Notes under the pieces: generated by a model
Databases searched by the model: none
The model's input: only the letters and a program-made list of their open reading frames with translations
What the model was told of the DNA's origin: nothing
Assembly: GCA_949287225.1 (NCBI GenBank)
Contig: CASEFP010000092.1
Location: forward strand, 1 to 52,661
Source: an uncultured Lentisphaeria bacterium
GTDB taxonomy: Bacteria > Verrucomicrobiota > Lentisphaeria > Victivallales > UBA1829
DNA length: 52,661 bases
Reading direction: 5' to 3'
Program-made: the position numbers and the translations under genes
Part shown: in pieces, positions 34,627 to 43,503 of the stretch
Layout: every line of letters starts with the position of its first letter
Numbering within the stretch: the first letter of the stretch is position 1

Positions 34627-37104
34627 TTACAGAAAGCGTCCGGTCAGGCTCTCCGGATTCTTTTTGATGTCTTCGGGAGTGCCCGCTGCAACAATCCGGC
34701 CGCCGGCTTCCCCGCCGCCCGGCCCCATGTCAATCAGATAGTCCGCATTGCGGATCACATCCAGATCGTGTTCGATCACAATCACGGTCGCGCCGTTTCC
34801 GATCAGCGTCCGGAACACGGCAAGCAGCGTGCGGACATCCAGCGGATGCAGTCCGATCGTCGGTTCGTCGAAGATGAAAACGGAATCCGCCTGCGTCCGG
34901 GTGATCTCGCCAGAAAGTTTCAGACGCTGTGCCTCCCCGCCGGAAAGCCGGGGCGTCTCCTCGCCGAGCCGCAAATACCCCAGCCCAAGCGACTGAAGCA
35001 CCTTCAGGCGCTGGTGCACAATCTTCCAGTCAGTGCAGAACTCCAGCGCGTCGGCAATATCCATGTCCATCAGCTCCGGCAGGGAACGGGCAATGCCTGC
35101 TGAATTACATACCTTGATCCCTTCCGCCGCACGGGAATAACGCGAGCCGCGGCAGTCCGGACACGGAATCTCCACATCCGGAAGAAACTGCACGTCCAGA
35201 CTGATTTCCCCCGTCCCGTCGCAGAGCGGACAGCGCAGTTTTCCCGTATTGTAGGAGAAGTCGCCCGCCTTGCAGCCCTGATGTTTTGCGTCCGGTGTTC
35301 TTGCATAGATTTTCCGCAGTTCGTCGTGCACGTCGGCATAGGTCGCCACCGTGGAACGCACATTGATGCCGATCGGGGTCGCGTCGATCAGTTTGACCTG
35401 GCGGAGCCCCCCCGGATCGGCGGCAAGCACATGCGCCGGAAGTTTCCTCCCCGCGATCGCGGCCTCAAGGCCGGGGACAAGACTTTCCAGAATCAGCGTC
35501 GTCTTGCCGGAACCCGACACCCCCGTCACGACGGTCATCTTCCCTTTCGGCAGATCGACTTCCAGCGGTTTCACCGTATGAACCGCACCGGTGGCAAGAT
35601 GGATTTTCCCCTTTGCGAACAGATCGGCCCGGGGGACAGGATGCTTTTTTGCAACCGCAGCGCGTCCCGCCAGAAAGGGACCGATCAGGGACGCCGGATT
35701 TTTCCCGAGATCACCGACCGTTCCCTCGGCGATCACCTGCCCGCCGTCCGCGCCTGCGCCCGGGCCCATCTCGATCACCCAGTCCGCCTGTGAAAGCACC
35801 TGTGTATCGTGATCGACCAGAATCACCGAATTGCCGTCCCGGACCAGATCGCGCATGACCTCCGTCAATCCGGTCAGGTTCGCCGGATGCAGTCCGATCG
35901 ACGGCTCGTCCAGCACATACAGAACCCCGGTGGTGCGGTTGCGCACTGCGCGCGCAAGCTGCATCCGCTGCCGTTCGCCCGTGGAGAGCGTGGATGCTGC
36001 CCGGTCGAGCGCCAGATAGCCGAGACCGAGATCCATCAGGCGTTTCGCCACCGTCCGGAACGATTCACAGATGCTCTCCGCCATCGGGCGCATCTCCTCC
36101 GGGAGCGAACCGGGAACGCCGTCCACCCAGACAATGAGATCGGAAAGCGTCACCATGCAGGCTTTGTCCAGCGTGATTCCGCGCAGTTCGGGTGTCCGGG
36201 CGGCGGGAGAAAGACGCGTTCCGCCGCAGTCCGGACAGACATCCTCGCGCAGAAATTTCGCGACACGTTTCATCCCCTGCTCGTCCTTGACCTTGGCGAG
36301 CGCATTTTCCACCGTGCGGATTGCGCTGTAATAGGTGAAGTCCAGTTCGCCCGCGTTTTCGGAATTTTTCGAGTGATAGAAAATATGTTTCTTTTCCGCA
36401 GGGCCGTTGTAGACGATCTCCTTTTCCTTTTCGGTCAGGTCGCGGAAGGGCACGTCGGTGCGGACACCCATTGCGCGGCAGACATCGGTCATCAGCGACC
36501 ACATGAGGGAATTCCACGGAGCGACCGCTCCGGCGTCAATCGTAAGCGATTCATCCGGCACCAGCGATGCGCGGTCGACGGTCCGGACGATGCCGGTTCC
36601 GTCGCAGGTCCGGCAGGCTCCCTGACTGTTGAACGCGAGCTGCTCGGCGGAGGGCGCGGAGAACTTCACGCCGCACACCGGGCAGACCAGATCCTTTTCC
36701 GCCGCGACGGCAAGCGTGGGCTCGTGCCGGTGGCCGTTCGGACAGCGGTGACAGGCAAGACGCGAGAACATCAGGCGGAGGCTGTTCAAAAGTTCTGTTC
36801 CAGTCCCGAAGGTGCTGCGGATTCCCGGCACGCCGGGCCGCTGATGCAGCGCAAGCGCCGCGGGAACATGCAGAATCTCATCGACCTGAGCGGCGGCCGC
36901 CTGCGTCATCCGCCGCCGGGTGTAGGTGGAAAGGGCTTCCAGATAGCGTCTTGACCCTTCGGCATACAGAACACCGAGCGCGAGCGACGACTTGCCGGAA
37001 CCCGATACCCCCGCAATGCCGACAATCCGGTTCAGCGGAATGTCCACGTCGATGTTTTTCAAGTTGTGAACGCGCGCGCCGCGCACTTGAATCCGGTCCG
37101 TCAT
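34627..37104 (-). CDS. UvrA-like excinuclease subunit, class II
   Basis: A 825-residue double ABC ATPase of the UvrA family. Walker A motifs GVSGSGKSS (32-40) and GVSGSGKTT, signatures LSTGERQRMQLA and LSGGEAQRLKLS, and zinc-binding pairs (CPVC...CRTC; CPLC...CPDC). It is about 110-120 residues shorter than housekeeping UvrA because the UvrB-binding region is reduced. Class II UvrAs are linked to resistance to DNA-binding drugs or to auxiliary repair. The ATG at 37104 has AAGGAAG upstream; an extension to 37125 is less likely. It is the third gene in an operon with gpmI and an exonuclease. Confidence 0.88.
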   Translation of the reverse strand: MTDRIQVRGARVHNLKNIDVDIPLNRIVGIAGVSGSGKSSLALGVLYAEGSRRYLEALSTYTRRRMTQAAAAQVDEILHVPAALALHQRPGVPGIRSTFGTGTELLNSLRLMFSRLACHRCPNGHRHEPTLAVAAEKDLVCPVCGVKFSAPSAEQLAFNSQGACRTCDGTGIVRTVDRASLVPDESLTIDAGAVAPWNSLMWSLMTDVCRAMGVRTDVPFRDLTEKEKEIVYNGPAEKKHIFYHSKNSENAGELDFTYYSAIRTVENALAKVKDEQGMKRVAKFLREDVCPDCGGTRLSPAARTPELRGITLDKACMVTLSDLIVWVDGVPGSLPEEMRPMAESICESFRTVAKRLMDLGLGYLALDRAASTLSTGERQRMQLARAVRNRTTGVLYVLDEPSIGLHPANLTGLTEVMRDLVRDGNSVILVDHDTQVLSQADWVIEMGPGAGADGGQVIAEGTVGDLGKNPASLIGPFLAGRAAVAKKHPVPRADLFAKGKIHLATGAVHTVKPLEVDLPKGKMTVVTGVSGSGKTTLILESLVPGLEAAIAGRKLPAHVLAADPGGLRQVKLIDATPIGINVRSTVATYADVHDELRKIYARTPDAKHQGCKAGDFSYNTGKLRCPLCDGTGEISLDVQFLPDVEIPCPDCRGSRYSRAAEGIKVCNSAGIARSLPELMDMDIADALEFCTDWKIVHQRLKVLQSLGLGYLRLGEETPRLSGGEAQRLKLSGEITRTQADSVFIFDEPTIGLHPLDVRTLLAVFRTLIGNGATVIVIEHDLDVIRNADYLIDMGPGGGEAGGRIVAAGTPEDIKKNPESLTGRFL

Positions 37105-37136
37105 AAGAACTTCCTTCCCGCACACCTTCCCGGAAT

Positions 37137-38066
37137 TCAGAAATCAAATTCCATCTGGGAGGCCTGTGACGGCACCGCCGCAGGCGGCACGGACGGAGGC
37201 GCTGTTTTTTCCAGATCGCGCAGAACGCTTCGAAGCTCCATTTTCGAGGCGAGTTCGCGAATCTTCGCATAATCCGGCTCCGTCCGGCGGAAGGTTTCGT
37301 CACTGAACATCAGTCCCTCCGGAACATTTTTATCCAGAAGAATCAGCTTCCGGTTCAGGAGCATCACGTCCGTGGAGGAGCGGATCTTCTCCCGCAGCGG
37401 CTCGCGCTTGATCTCGTCGGCGTGCGCGATCAGATTGTCGATCGAACCGAACTGATTCAAAAGCGCGGCGGCGGTCTTGGGGCCGACCCCTTCGACACCG
37501 GGAATGTTGTCGGAAGTGTCGCCGATCAGAGCCAGATAGTCAACAATTCCCTCCGGTTTCACACCGAATTTCGCAACAGTTTCCGCGACACCGCGTTTGT
37601 GGAATCCCTTGGAGTCATGATCGGGCACAAGCATCTCGACACGTTCGTCGATCACCTGGGAGATGTCCTTGTCTGAGGAGACGATCAGGACTTTGCGGTC
37701 GTGGAAGCGTTCCGCCGCCGCCGCGATCAAATCGTCCGCCTCGGAACCATCCCATTCGACGATGTTCCATCCGAAAGCACGGATCATTTCCCGGATGGGA
37801 TCCAGCTGGGCGCGCAGATCCTCCGGCATCGGCGGACGGTTCGCCTTGTAGGAGGGGGCGAGAAGCATCCGCTGCGCCGGACGGCCCTTGTCAAAGACAA
37901 ACGCACCGTCATAACCGGGGTATTCATCGCGAAGTCTGAGCAGAAGTTTCGTCATGGCGAACACCGCGTTGGTGGGCGTTCCCTGCGCGGTGGAAAGCCC
38001 GCGGATCGCGTAATACCCGCGGTAGATCTGGGAATACGAGTCGATCAGGAGAAGCGGTGAAGCCAT
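37137..38066 (-). CDS. Stand-alone 5'-3' exonuclease (Pol I N-terminal-type)
   Basis: A 309-residue protein matching the 5'-3' exonuclease/flap nuclease domain of DNA polymerase I: LLLIDSYSQIYRGYYAI, FVFDKGRPAQRMLL...YKANR, EADDLIAA, IVSSDKDISQVI and the helix-hairpin-helix GDTSDNIPGVEGVGPKTAAALL. It has no polymerase domain. The C-terminus ends in a QMEFDF motif that may be a sliding-clamp-binding peptide (inference). GGGAGGG lies upstream of the ATG at 38066. It follows gpmI by 19 bases. Confidence 0.9.
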   Translation of the reverse strand: MASPLLLIDSYSQIYRGYYAIRGLSTAQGTPTNAVFAMTKLLLRLRDEYPGYDGAFVFDKGRPAQRMLLAPSYKANRPPMPEDLRAQLDPIREMIRAFGWNIVEWDGSEADDLIAAAAERFHDRKVLIVSSDKDISQVIDERVEMLVPDHDSKGFHKRGVAETVAKFGVKPEGIVDYLALIGDTSDNIPGVEGVGPKTAAALLNQFGSIDNLIAHADEIKREPLREKIRSSTDVMLLNRKLILLDKNVPEGLMFSDETFRRTEPDYAKIRELASKMELRSVLRDLEKTAPPSVPPAAVPSQASQMEFDF

Positions 38067-38085
38067 GACGCGTGTCCCTCCCGCG

Positions 38086-39726
38086 TTACTTTGCCATATC
38101 GACGATGGACTTGTCGTAATCGGCCGGCGGCACAAATCCGAGCAGTTCCATGCAGGTCGTGGCAATCGAGCTGATACCCAGTCCCGTGTTCAGGACCGGC
38201 GAATATTCGCCCTTGCTCTCCGGATCGAAGATGAAACAGGGAACCGGATTGAGTGAATGACTGGTCTTGCGTTTCGGCGCTCCGTCCTTCGTGCGCTTGA
38301 TCTCGCCCTTCTTGTCGTGCTCATACATATCGTCGGCATTGCCGTGGTCGGCGGTGACGACAAGGATGCCGCCCGCCTTTTTCACCGCGTTGTAGACGCG
38401 CTCAAGGCAGATGTCGAGCGCCCCCATCGAGACCTGAACCGCCTGATAGACGCCGGTGTGACCGACCATGTCGCCGTTGGGATAGTTGAGGCGGATGAAA
38501 TCGTAAGCGCCGCTTTCAACGGCTTTGACGACGGCGTCGGTGATCTCGGCGCACTTCATCCACGGGCGCTGTTCAAACGGAACGACGTCGGAGGGGATCT
38601 CAAGATACTCCTCGCCGTCGAAACGGCCGGAACGGTTGCCGTTGAAGAAGTAGGTCACATGTCCGTATTTCTGTGTTTCGCTGATCGCGAACTGCCGGAT
38701 GCCAGAGACGCTGAGATACTCCGCGAGCGTGCGGTCGATTTCGGGCGGATTCACGAGATAGTTGTTCGGGATGTGCAGGTCGCCGTCATACTCCATCATG
38801 CCGGTATAGAACACATCGGGCTTCGCGCCGCGGTCGAAATGCATGAACTCCGGTCCCTGATCGAACGCCTGGCTGATCTCGAGGGCGCGGTCGCCGCGGA
38901 AGTTGAAGTAGACAACCGCGTCGCCGTCACGGATCGGGCCGACGGGGGTCGTGCCGTCCTCGGAAATGACGAACGGAGGAAGATCCTGGTCGATCGCCTT
39001 GGTTTCCGCGCGGAGGGTTTCGACGGCTTCATGGGCGTTCGGGAACATCCGTCCCCTGCCCTGCACGTGGGTCTCCCAGCCTTTGCGGACCATGTCCCAG
39101 TTCGCGCCGTAGCGGTCCATTGTGATGACCATGCGTCCGCCGCCGGAAGCGATCTTGAAATCGGGTCCGAGCTCCTTGAGGTAGGTTTCAAACGGATCGA
39201 CATAGTCGAGCGCGGAGGTTTCCGGCACATCGCGCCCGTCGAGCAGGATGTGGAGCCTGACCTTCGAAACTCCTTCCTTCTTCGCCTGTTCGAGCATCCC
39301 CTTGAGATGGGAGATGTTGCTGTGGACGTTGCCGTCGGAGAAGAGTCCGATGAAGTGAAGTGTTCCGCCGTTTTTCGCCTTTTCTATGACCTTCTTCCAG
39401 GTTTCGCCTTCGAACATCTTGCCGGAGGCGATCGCTTCGGAGACGAGTTTCGCTCCCTGCGCGAAGACGCGTCCGCAGCCCATCGCGTTGTGGCCGACCT
39501 CGCTGTTGCCCATGTCATCGTCGCTGGGCAGTCCGACGGCGGTGCCGTGTGCCTTGAGCGTGGTAAAGGGCAGCTCCTTCATCAGGCGGTGGAGGAACGG
39601 GGTCGGGGAGTCCGCGACAGCGTCGCCTTCCTTGTATTTGCCGATGCCGACGCCGTCCATGATCATCAGGACGACAGGGCCGCGTCTTTTCTGGAATTTC
39701 GGATTGGTCTGGAGTTTTTCAAGCAT
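38086..39726 (-). CDS. gpmI: 2,3-bisphosphoglycerate-independent phosphoglycerate mutase
   Basis: A 546-residue glycolytic enzyme interconverting 3- and 2-phosphoglycerate. Metal ligand Asp24 in MIMDGVG, the phosphoserine nucleophile Ser75 in DDDMGNSEVGHNA, LHILLDGRDVPETSA, YFNFRGDRALE and the late metal site VVTADHGNADDM are all present. Length is normal for the family. AAAGGAAA precedes the ATG at 39726. An open frame continues upstream to 40071 but is low-complexity promoter sequence, so it was not included. Confidence 0.94.
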   Translation of the reverse strand: MLEKLQTNPKFQKRRGPVVLMIMDGVGIGKYKEGDAVADSPTPFLHRLMKELPFTTLKAHGTAVGLPSDDDMGNSEVGHNAMGCGRVFAQGAKLVSEAIASGKMFEGETWKKVIEKAKNGGTLHFIGLFSDGNVHSNISHLKGMLEQAKKEGVSKVRLHILLDGRDVPETSALDYVDPFETYLKELGPDFKIASGGGRMVITMDRYGANWDMVRKGWETHVQGRGRMFPNAHEAVETLRAETKAIDQDLPPFVISEDGTTPVGPIRDGDAVVYFNFRGDRALEISQAFDQGPEFMHFDRGAKPDVFYTGMMEYDGDLHIPNNYLVNPPEIDRTLAEYLSVSGIRQFAISETQKYGHVTYFFNGNRSGRFDGEEYLEIPSDVVPFEQRPWMKCAEITDAVVKAVESGAYDFIRLNYPNGDMVGHTGVYQAVQVSMGALDICLERVYNAVKKAGGILVVTADHGNADDMYEHDKKGEIKRTKDGAPKRKTSHSLNPVPCFIFDPESKGEYSPVLNTGLGISSIATTCMELLGFVPPADYDKSIVDMAK

Positions 39727-39759
39727 GATTGTTTCCTTTCTGATTAAAAAAATCGTACT

Positions 39760-39781
39760 GAACGGTAAATTACACCCGTTC
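39760..39781. promoter_or_regulatory. Inverted repeat upstream of gpmI
   Basis: GAACGG and CCGTTC flank 10 bases and lie 34-55 bases before the gpmI start. It could be an operator or a leader hairpin. The arms are short and no promoter elements can be assigned with confidence. Confidence 0.3.
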
Positions 39782-39972
39782 CCTGCGATATTCAAAAAGG
39801 AATGGAGAATCTTTCCGGAAAAATCCGCACTCCCGTACGAAGGCGCGGAGAACATCCGAAAAAAATAGGGAATCCGAAATCCATGGTCTGTCGCGTTTTC
39901 CCGTCTATTCCCCGCTGCGGCAGGAATAGAGAGCCGGGTCAAGGATTTTTTCTTCTTTTTTGTACACTCCTC

Positions 39973-40001
39973 TTGACAACAGGAGTTATTTATTGTATAA
40001 T
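39973..40001 (+). promoter_or_regulatory. Consensus sigma-70 promoter of the GntR-type gene
   Basis: Perfect TTGACA (39973-39978) and TATAAT (39996-40001) with the ideal 17-base spacer. The -10 overlaps the palindrome at 39991-40014, so binding there should shut the promoter off. Confidence 0.85.
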
Positions 40002-40014
40002 TAAGTATACAATA
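39991..40014. promoter_or_regulatory. Palindromic operator overlapping the -10 box
   Basis: TATTGTATA (39991-39999) and its exact reverse complement TATACAATA (40006-40014) flank 6 bases. The inner TTGTAT...ATACAA resembles operators of GntR/LacI-hybrid regulators such as AraR (known family example). Its overlap with the -10 box suggests autorepression by the adjacent regulator, which is inferred. Confidence 0.68.
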
Positions 40015-40035
40015 ATAAAAAAAGAAGAAGAAAAG

Positions 40036-41205
40036 ATGGCAAACCGACGGAAAGAGTATTTTGAACCGCATGTGAAGCTAGATGCGGATTCTCCGGTGCC
40101 GCTGCATCATCAGCTGTCCGAGGGGATCATGCACGAGCTGAAGCAGTGCCGTGTTCCGGCGCGGACGGTGATGCCGCCGATTCTGACGCTGGCGCAGACG
40201 CTTCACCTGAACCGGGACACGGTCCGCAAGGCGTATGCGGTTCTGGAGGAGCGCGAGGTGATTTGCCGCCCCCCCGGCGGACGTATTCTGAAAGTGACCG
40301 AAATGTTTGCCCGCGGCAATGCGGAGGAAGCGCTTGCCGCCATCGGGGTGGTTCTTCCGGAACGCATGGAGAGTCTGCTTGATCTGCCGAATACAACAGC
40401 GCTTAAGACAGTAGCAGGGATCATGGACGGCGCCGCCGATCTGGGAATCTCCGCAATGGTGGTTCCGCTTCCCGCTGCGGACGATGATGTGGCGCGTCTG
40501 AACAACTGGCTGAAGTCGATGCTGTCCAAGCTGAGCGGTCTTGTGTATCTTGGCGAGGACAAGTCGCGTTCTCATGAAAAAGCCTTTGATATTCTGCTCG
40601 CGGAACGGACGCTGCCGCAGGTCTTCATCAGCGGGCACCGTTTCCAGGAGCATCTGGGAATTGTCCGCGTGGATATGGCACCCGGATTCCAGGCGGCGGT
40701 GGATTGCCTGTATGAGCTCGGGCATCGTCGTATGGCGGTATGCGGCACGAAGATTCCGTATCGGAAACAGTTCCAGCTCCAGACATACGACCGGACTCCG
40801 CTGCTCTGTGAAGCTGTCCGAGCGCGTGTGCCATTGTGTCGGGATTTTATCTGCGAAACGGAACGAGGCGATTCCGCACTGGCGGACTGGCTGAAACGGA
40901 TTCTGAATCTGCCGGAGCGTCCGACTGCGATTCTCTGCACCGATGACGAGGAGGCAGGAAAAATCATGGATATGGTGAGGGAATGGGGGAGGAAGATTCC
41001 GGAGGATCTTTCTGTAATCGGCTATGGCGACACCGGACGTGTTCCCCGGCTCTCCTCGATCCGCCATCCGTGGCTTCAGACGGGCCGCGCCGCAGTGGAA
41101 ATGATTGCGGAAAGCCGCCGCCGTTCCATTTCTGTCAACCAGCTGGACCGGACTCTTCCGGCGCCGCTTGTGATTCGCGATTCCGTCGGCAGGGTTCAGA
41201 TATGA
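40036..41205 (+). CDS. GntR-type HTH / LacI-type effector domain regulator
   Basis: A 389-residue protein. A GntR winged helix at the N-terminus ([17 protein letters not shown]..., [33 protein letters not shown]) is joined to a LacI-type sugar-binding effector domain ([77 protein letters not shown]). This is the AraR-like architecture. The start at 40036 has only an A/G-rich, weak ribosome binding site. Its stop overlaps an ATG, and the pseudopilin starts 32 bases further on. Confidence 0.88.
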   Translation: MANRRKEYFEPHVKLDADSPVPLHHQLSEGIMHELKQCRVPARTVMPPILTLAQTLHLNRDTVRKAYAVLEEREVICRPPGGRILKVTEMFARGNAEEALAAIGVVLPERMESLLDLPNTTALKTVAGIMDGAADLGISAMVVPLPAADDDVARLNNWLKSMLSKLSGLVYLGEDKSRSHEKAFDILLAERTLPQVFISGHRFQEHLGIVRVDMAPGFQAAVDCLYELGHRRMAVCGTKIPYRKQFQLQTYDRTPLLCEAVRARVPLCRDFICETERGDSALADWLKRILNLPERPTAILCTDDEEAGKIMDMVREWGRKIPEDLSVIGYGDTGRVPRLSSIRHPWLQTGRAAVEMIAESRRRSISVNQLDRTLPAPLVIRDSVGRVQI

Positions 41206-41237
41206 AAAATAAAAATTCAGGAGGAGGGATATTCAGA

Positions 41238-41981
41238 ATGAGAAAAAGGAAATTTTTCACATTGATCGAGCTTCTGGTTGTAATTGTGATCATCGCGATT
41301 CTGGCGGCGATGCTGCTGCCTGCGCTGGGAGCGGCGCGCGGCAAGGCGCAGGAGATCAGCTGCCGGAGCAATCAGCGCCAGCTCGGTTTCGGCATGATCT
41401 CTTATGCTTCCGACTACAATGACTGGATGATTTCGCGGGATCAGGTGGGAAGCACATCAAGCGAATGGTCCGGGCCGCGCTATGTAGCGGTTCTGGGTAA
41501 AAAAGGTTCCGATACTTCTCATGATGTTTACGGATCCCGGGTCTATCTTGGATATATCGACTGGAAATACCAGCAGTCGAATGTGATGACCGGAATCATG
41601 ACCTGTCCGGGACGACGGCCAATTCCGCGTTTCGGGCATCCTTTTATTGCGAATCAGCGTCTTTGCAAAATTTCAAGCGCCTCGCCTTACTGCGATGACT
41701 CCTGGAATAAGGCGACGAAATATTATGGTTATTTCAAGCTGAGCAGCATGAAACACGGAAGCCGGACAGCATCCCTGATGGAGGGGCCTGCGAACGGGGA
41801 CAGCGGGAAAATATGGTTTCCTCATAATCTGCGCATGAATCTCTTTTTTGCGGACGGCCACTCCGGAATGGTGTCACGGAAACGTTACAGTGCGGAAACA
41901 CAGTATGAACCCACTTACGGAGCGAATCTGCTTTTCGGATCTGTCTGGAACTCGTATCCTTTCGACGGTTCCAGTGAATAA
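41238..41981 (+). CDS. Pseudopilin with prepilin leader and H-X9-DG motif
   Basis: A 247-residue protein with a very short basic leader MRKRKF, then [24 protein letters not shown], and a C-terminal [12 protein letters not shown] (exact H-X9-DG). Start chosen at 41238, with GAGGG at 41224-41228; the ATG at 41202, which overlaps the regulator stop, would add a 12-residue leader and has no ribosome binding site. Same family and same position after the regulator as the pseudopilin at 25552, but clearly diverged in the middle region. Inner-membrane anchored with an extracytoplasmic body. Confidence 0.88.
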   Translation: MRKRKFFTLIELLVVIVIIAILAAMLLPALGAARGKAQEISCRSNQRQLGFGMISYASDYNDWMISRDQVGSTSSEWSGPRYVAVLGKKGSDTSHDVYGSRVYLGYIDWKYQQSNVMTGIMTCPGRRPIPRFGHPFIANQRLCKISSASPYCDDSWNKATKYYGYFKLSSMKHGSRTASLMEGPANGDSGKIWFPHNLRMNLFFADGHSGMVSRKRYSAETQYEPTYGANLLFGSVWNSYPFDGSSE

Positions 41982-42002
41982 TATACAAAAGGAGATCCTC
42001 TT

Positions 42003-43499
42003 ATGAAACACACTTTGCTGTTTGCGGCGCTTGCCGCCGCATGGCAGGGATTCGCCGCCGCGCCTGAAATCACGGTATCGGCGGATGCACTGGACAGTTA
42101 TTATCCGATTCAGGGACGAATCGCAGGGACAGCGGGAAACTGCCGTCTGACACTGCTTCACCGGGAGTTCGGCCTTGCCGGGTTCAGTTTGTACAATCCT
42201 TCGGATGAGACCATGTACTGCAGAATTATTCCATCCGGGCTTAACGGTCTGCAAATCATCTCCCGCGAGTCTCTGCACATCCGCGCCCGGCAGGGACAGC
42301 TTCCCGCCGATCTCCTTCCTGAACTTTCCAGGGACGGCGTGGTTGTCATTCCTCCCGGTGAAAACCGGCAGATTCTGCTTGAAATTGATACGCGGAAGGC
42401 TGAAACAGGAATCTATTGCGGTGCATTGAAAGCTGTCAACCTGAAAGATGACAGTGCCGCCGAACGGGAAATTACCGTTGAAGTTATTGCGCGGAGTCTG
42501 CCTTTGCGTCATCCGCTTCATGTCATGACATGGGACTGCAGTCTCCGGAAATCCGCCGGAAAAGAGCGCGAAAACCTTCTCATTGAACTTCAGAATCATT
42601 ATGTCAATAACTTTCACGTTCTGGAAAAGACGCCGTGGAAAGCCGATGCCGACGGCAATTTGACTTCAGGTCCTGATTTTTCCGCGCTGGACAGAACACT
42701 GGATTTCCTGAAGGGAAAAGGAATGCTTCTTCTCCGATGCGCAGCCCTGAATCCGGGGAAAGCTCCGGATATCCGCACGGAAGCAGGTGCTAAGGCATAT
42801 GGAAATTTTGTGAAAGCACTGGTCGCGCACATGCGGGGAAAGGGGTTCAACTATGATGATTATGCCCTTTATCCGATGGATGAAAATACGGGAGACATTT
42901 TTCTTGCTCTTGCCAAAGCTGCAAAAAAAGCGGATCCTGCAGTGATGATCTTCGCGAATCCGGTCAAGGGTAAAGAGGAAATCCTGCGTGTGACCGTTGA
43001 TGGAAACTACTGCGAATATCTCCAGTTTTCCACCAGTTATCTGGATCGGACGGATATCATAGAAAAGGTGCGGGGACATTTGAAAATTGTTTCCGCCTAC
43101 TGGTGCCCCGTGGTGCAGAAAAAATTTTATCCGGAATGGTACCGGAACATGGGACAGACCGCCTGGCGTTTGAACTTGAACGGAATCGGTTACTGGACCA
43201 GTCTCTGGATGCGGGGCAATGAAAAGCTCCGGGGATTCCCATGGGACGATTTCCGGGGGAAAATCGCATCTGACGTTACCGTTTATCCGGGCAGGAATTA
43301 TGAGAATGTGCCGAGCCGCCGCTGGAAGGCGTTCCGTGCAGGCCTGGAGGATTTTCTGGTCTTTGATCTTGTCCGTGCGGATGGGAATCGCGGACTTGAG
43401 AAGAAAATTGCCGCTGCGCTGGATCCGGAAACGGGATCGCCGGAAAAAAGAATCCGTGTCCGTGCCGAAGCCGTGAAATTTCTGAAGAAGGGAAATTGA
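42003..43499 (+). CDS. Secreted GH123/DUF4091-like glycoside hydrolase
   Basis: A 498-residue protein with a signal peptide (MKHTLLFAALAAAWQGFAAA), a beta-rich N-terminal module, a barrel-like middle and a C-terminal segment SRRWKAFRAGLEDFLVFDLVR typical of DUF4091. The Asp293-Glu294 pair in YPMDEN sits where GH123-type enzymes carry their catalytic Asp-Glu pair. This would make it a hexosaminidase-like enzyme acting by substrate-assisted catalysis, but that is inferred from motif position. AAAGGAG precedes the ATG. Confidence 0.7.
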   Translation: MKHTLLFAALAAAWQGFAAAPEITVSADALDSYYPIQGRIAGTAGNCRLTLLHREFGLAGFSLYNPSDETMYCRIIPSGLNGLQIISRESLHIRARQGQLPADLLPELSRDGVVVIPPGENRQILLEIDTRKAETGIYCGALKAVNLKDDSAAEREITVEVIARSLPLRHPLHVMTWDCSLRKSAGKERENLLIELQNHYVNNFHVLEKTPWKADADGNLTSGPDFSALDRTLDFLKGKGMLLLRCAALNPGKAPDIRTEAGAKAYGNFVKALVAHMRGKGFNYDDYALYPMDENTGDIFLALAKAAKKADPAVMIFANPVKGKEEILRVTVDGNYCEYLQFSTSYLDRTDIIEKVRGHLKIVSAYWCPVVQKKFYPEWYRNMGQTAWRLNLNGIGYWTSLWMRGNEKLRGFPWDDFRGKIASDVTVYPGRNYENVPSRRWKAFRAGLEDFLVFDLVRADGNRGLEKKIAAALDPETGSPEKRIRVRAEAVKFLKKGN

Positions 43500-43503
43500 A
43501 GAT

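Larger units (their letters stand above)
39727..40035. other. Divergent intergenic region between gpmI and the GntR-type gene
   Basis: About 309 bases without a gene. The left part next to gpmI holds an inverted repeat GAACGG...CCGTTC (39760-39781) of unknown role. The middle has no clear feature. The right end holds a consensus promoter and a palindromic operator for the GntR-type regulator, followed by an A-rich leader. Confidence 0.7.

Noticed and set aside
35809..36954. A 381-codon open frame antisense to the uvrA-like gene
   Set aside because: No motif, no start signal, and full overlap with a well-supported gene.
38257..39747. A 496-codon open frame on the plus strand
   Set aside because: It is the complement of gpmI, which has all catalytic motifs. 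The translated sequence is Val/Asp/Ala-rich shadow sequence.
39727..40071. N-terminal extension of gpmI to 40071
   Set aside because: The extension runs through a divergent promoter and operator and is low-complexity. The ATG at 39726 has a proper ribosome binding site and fits family length.
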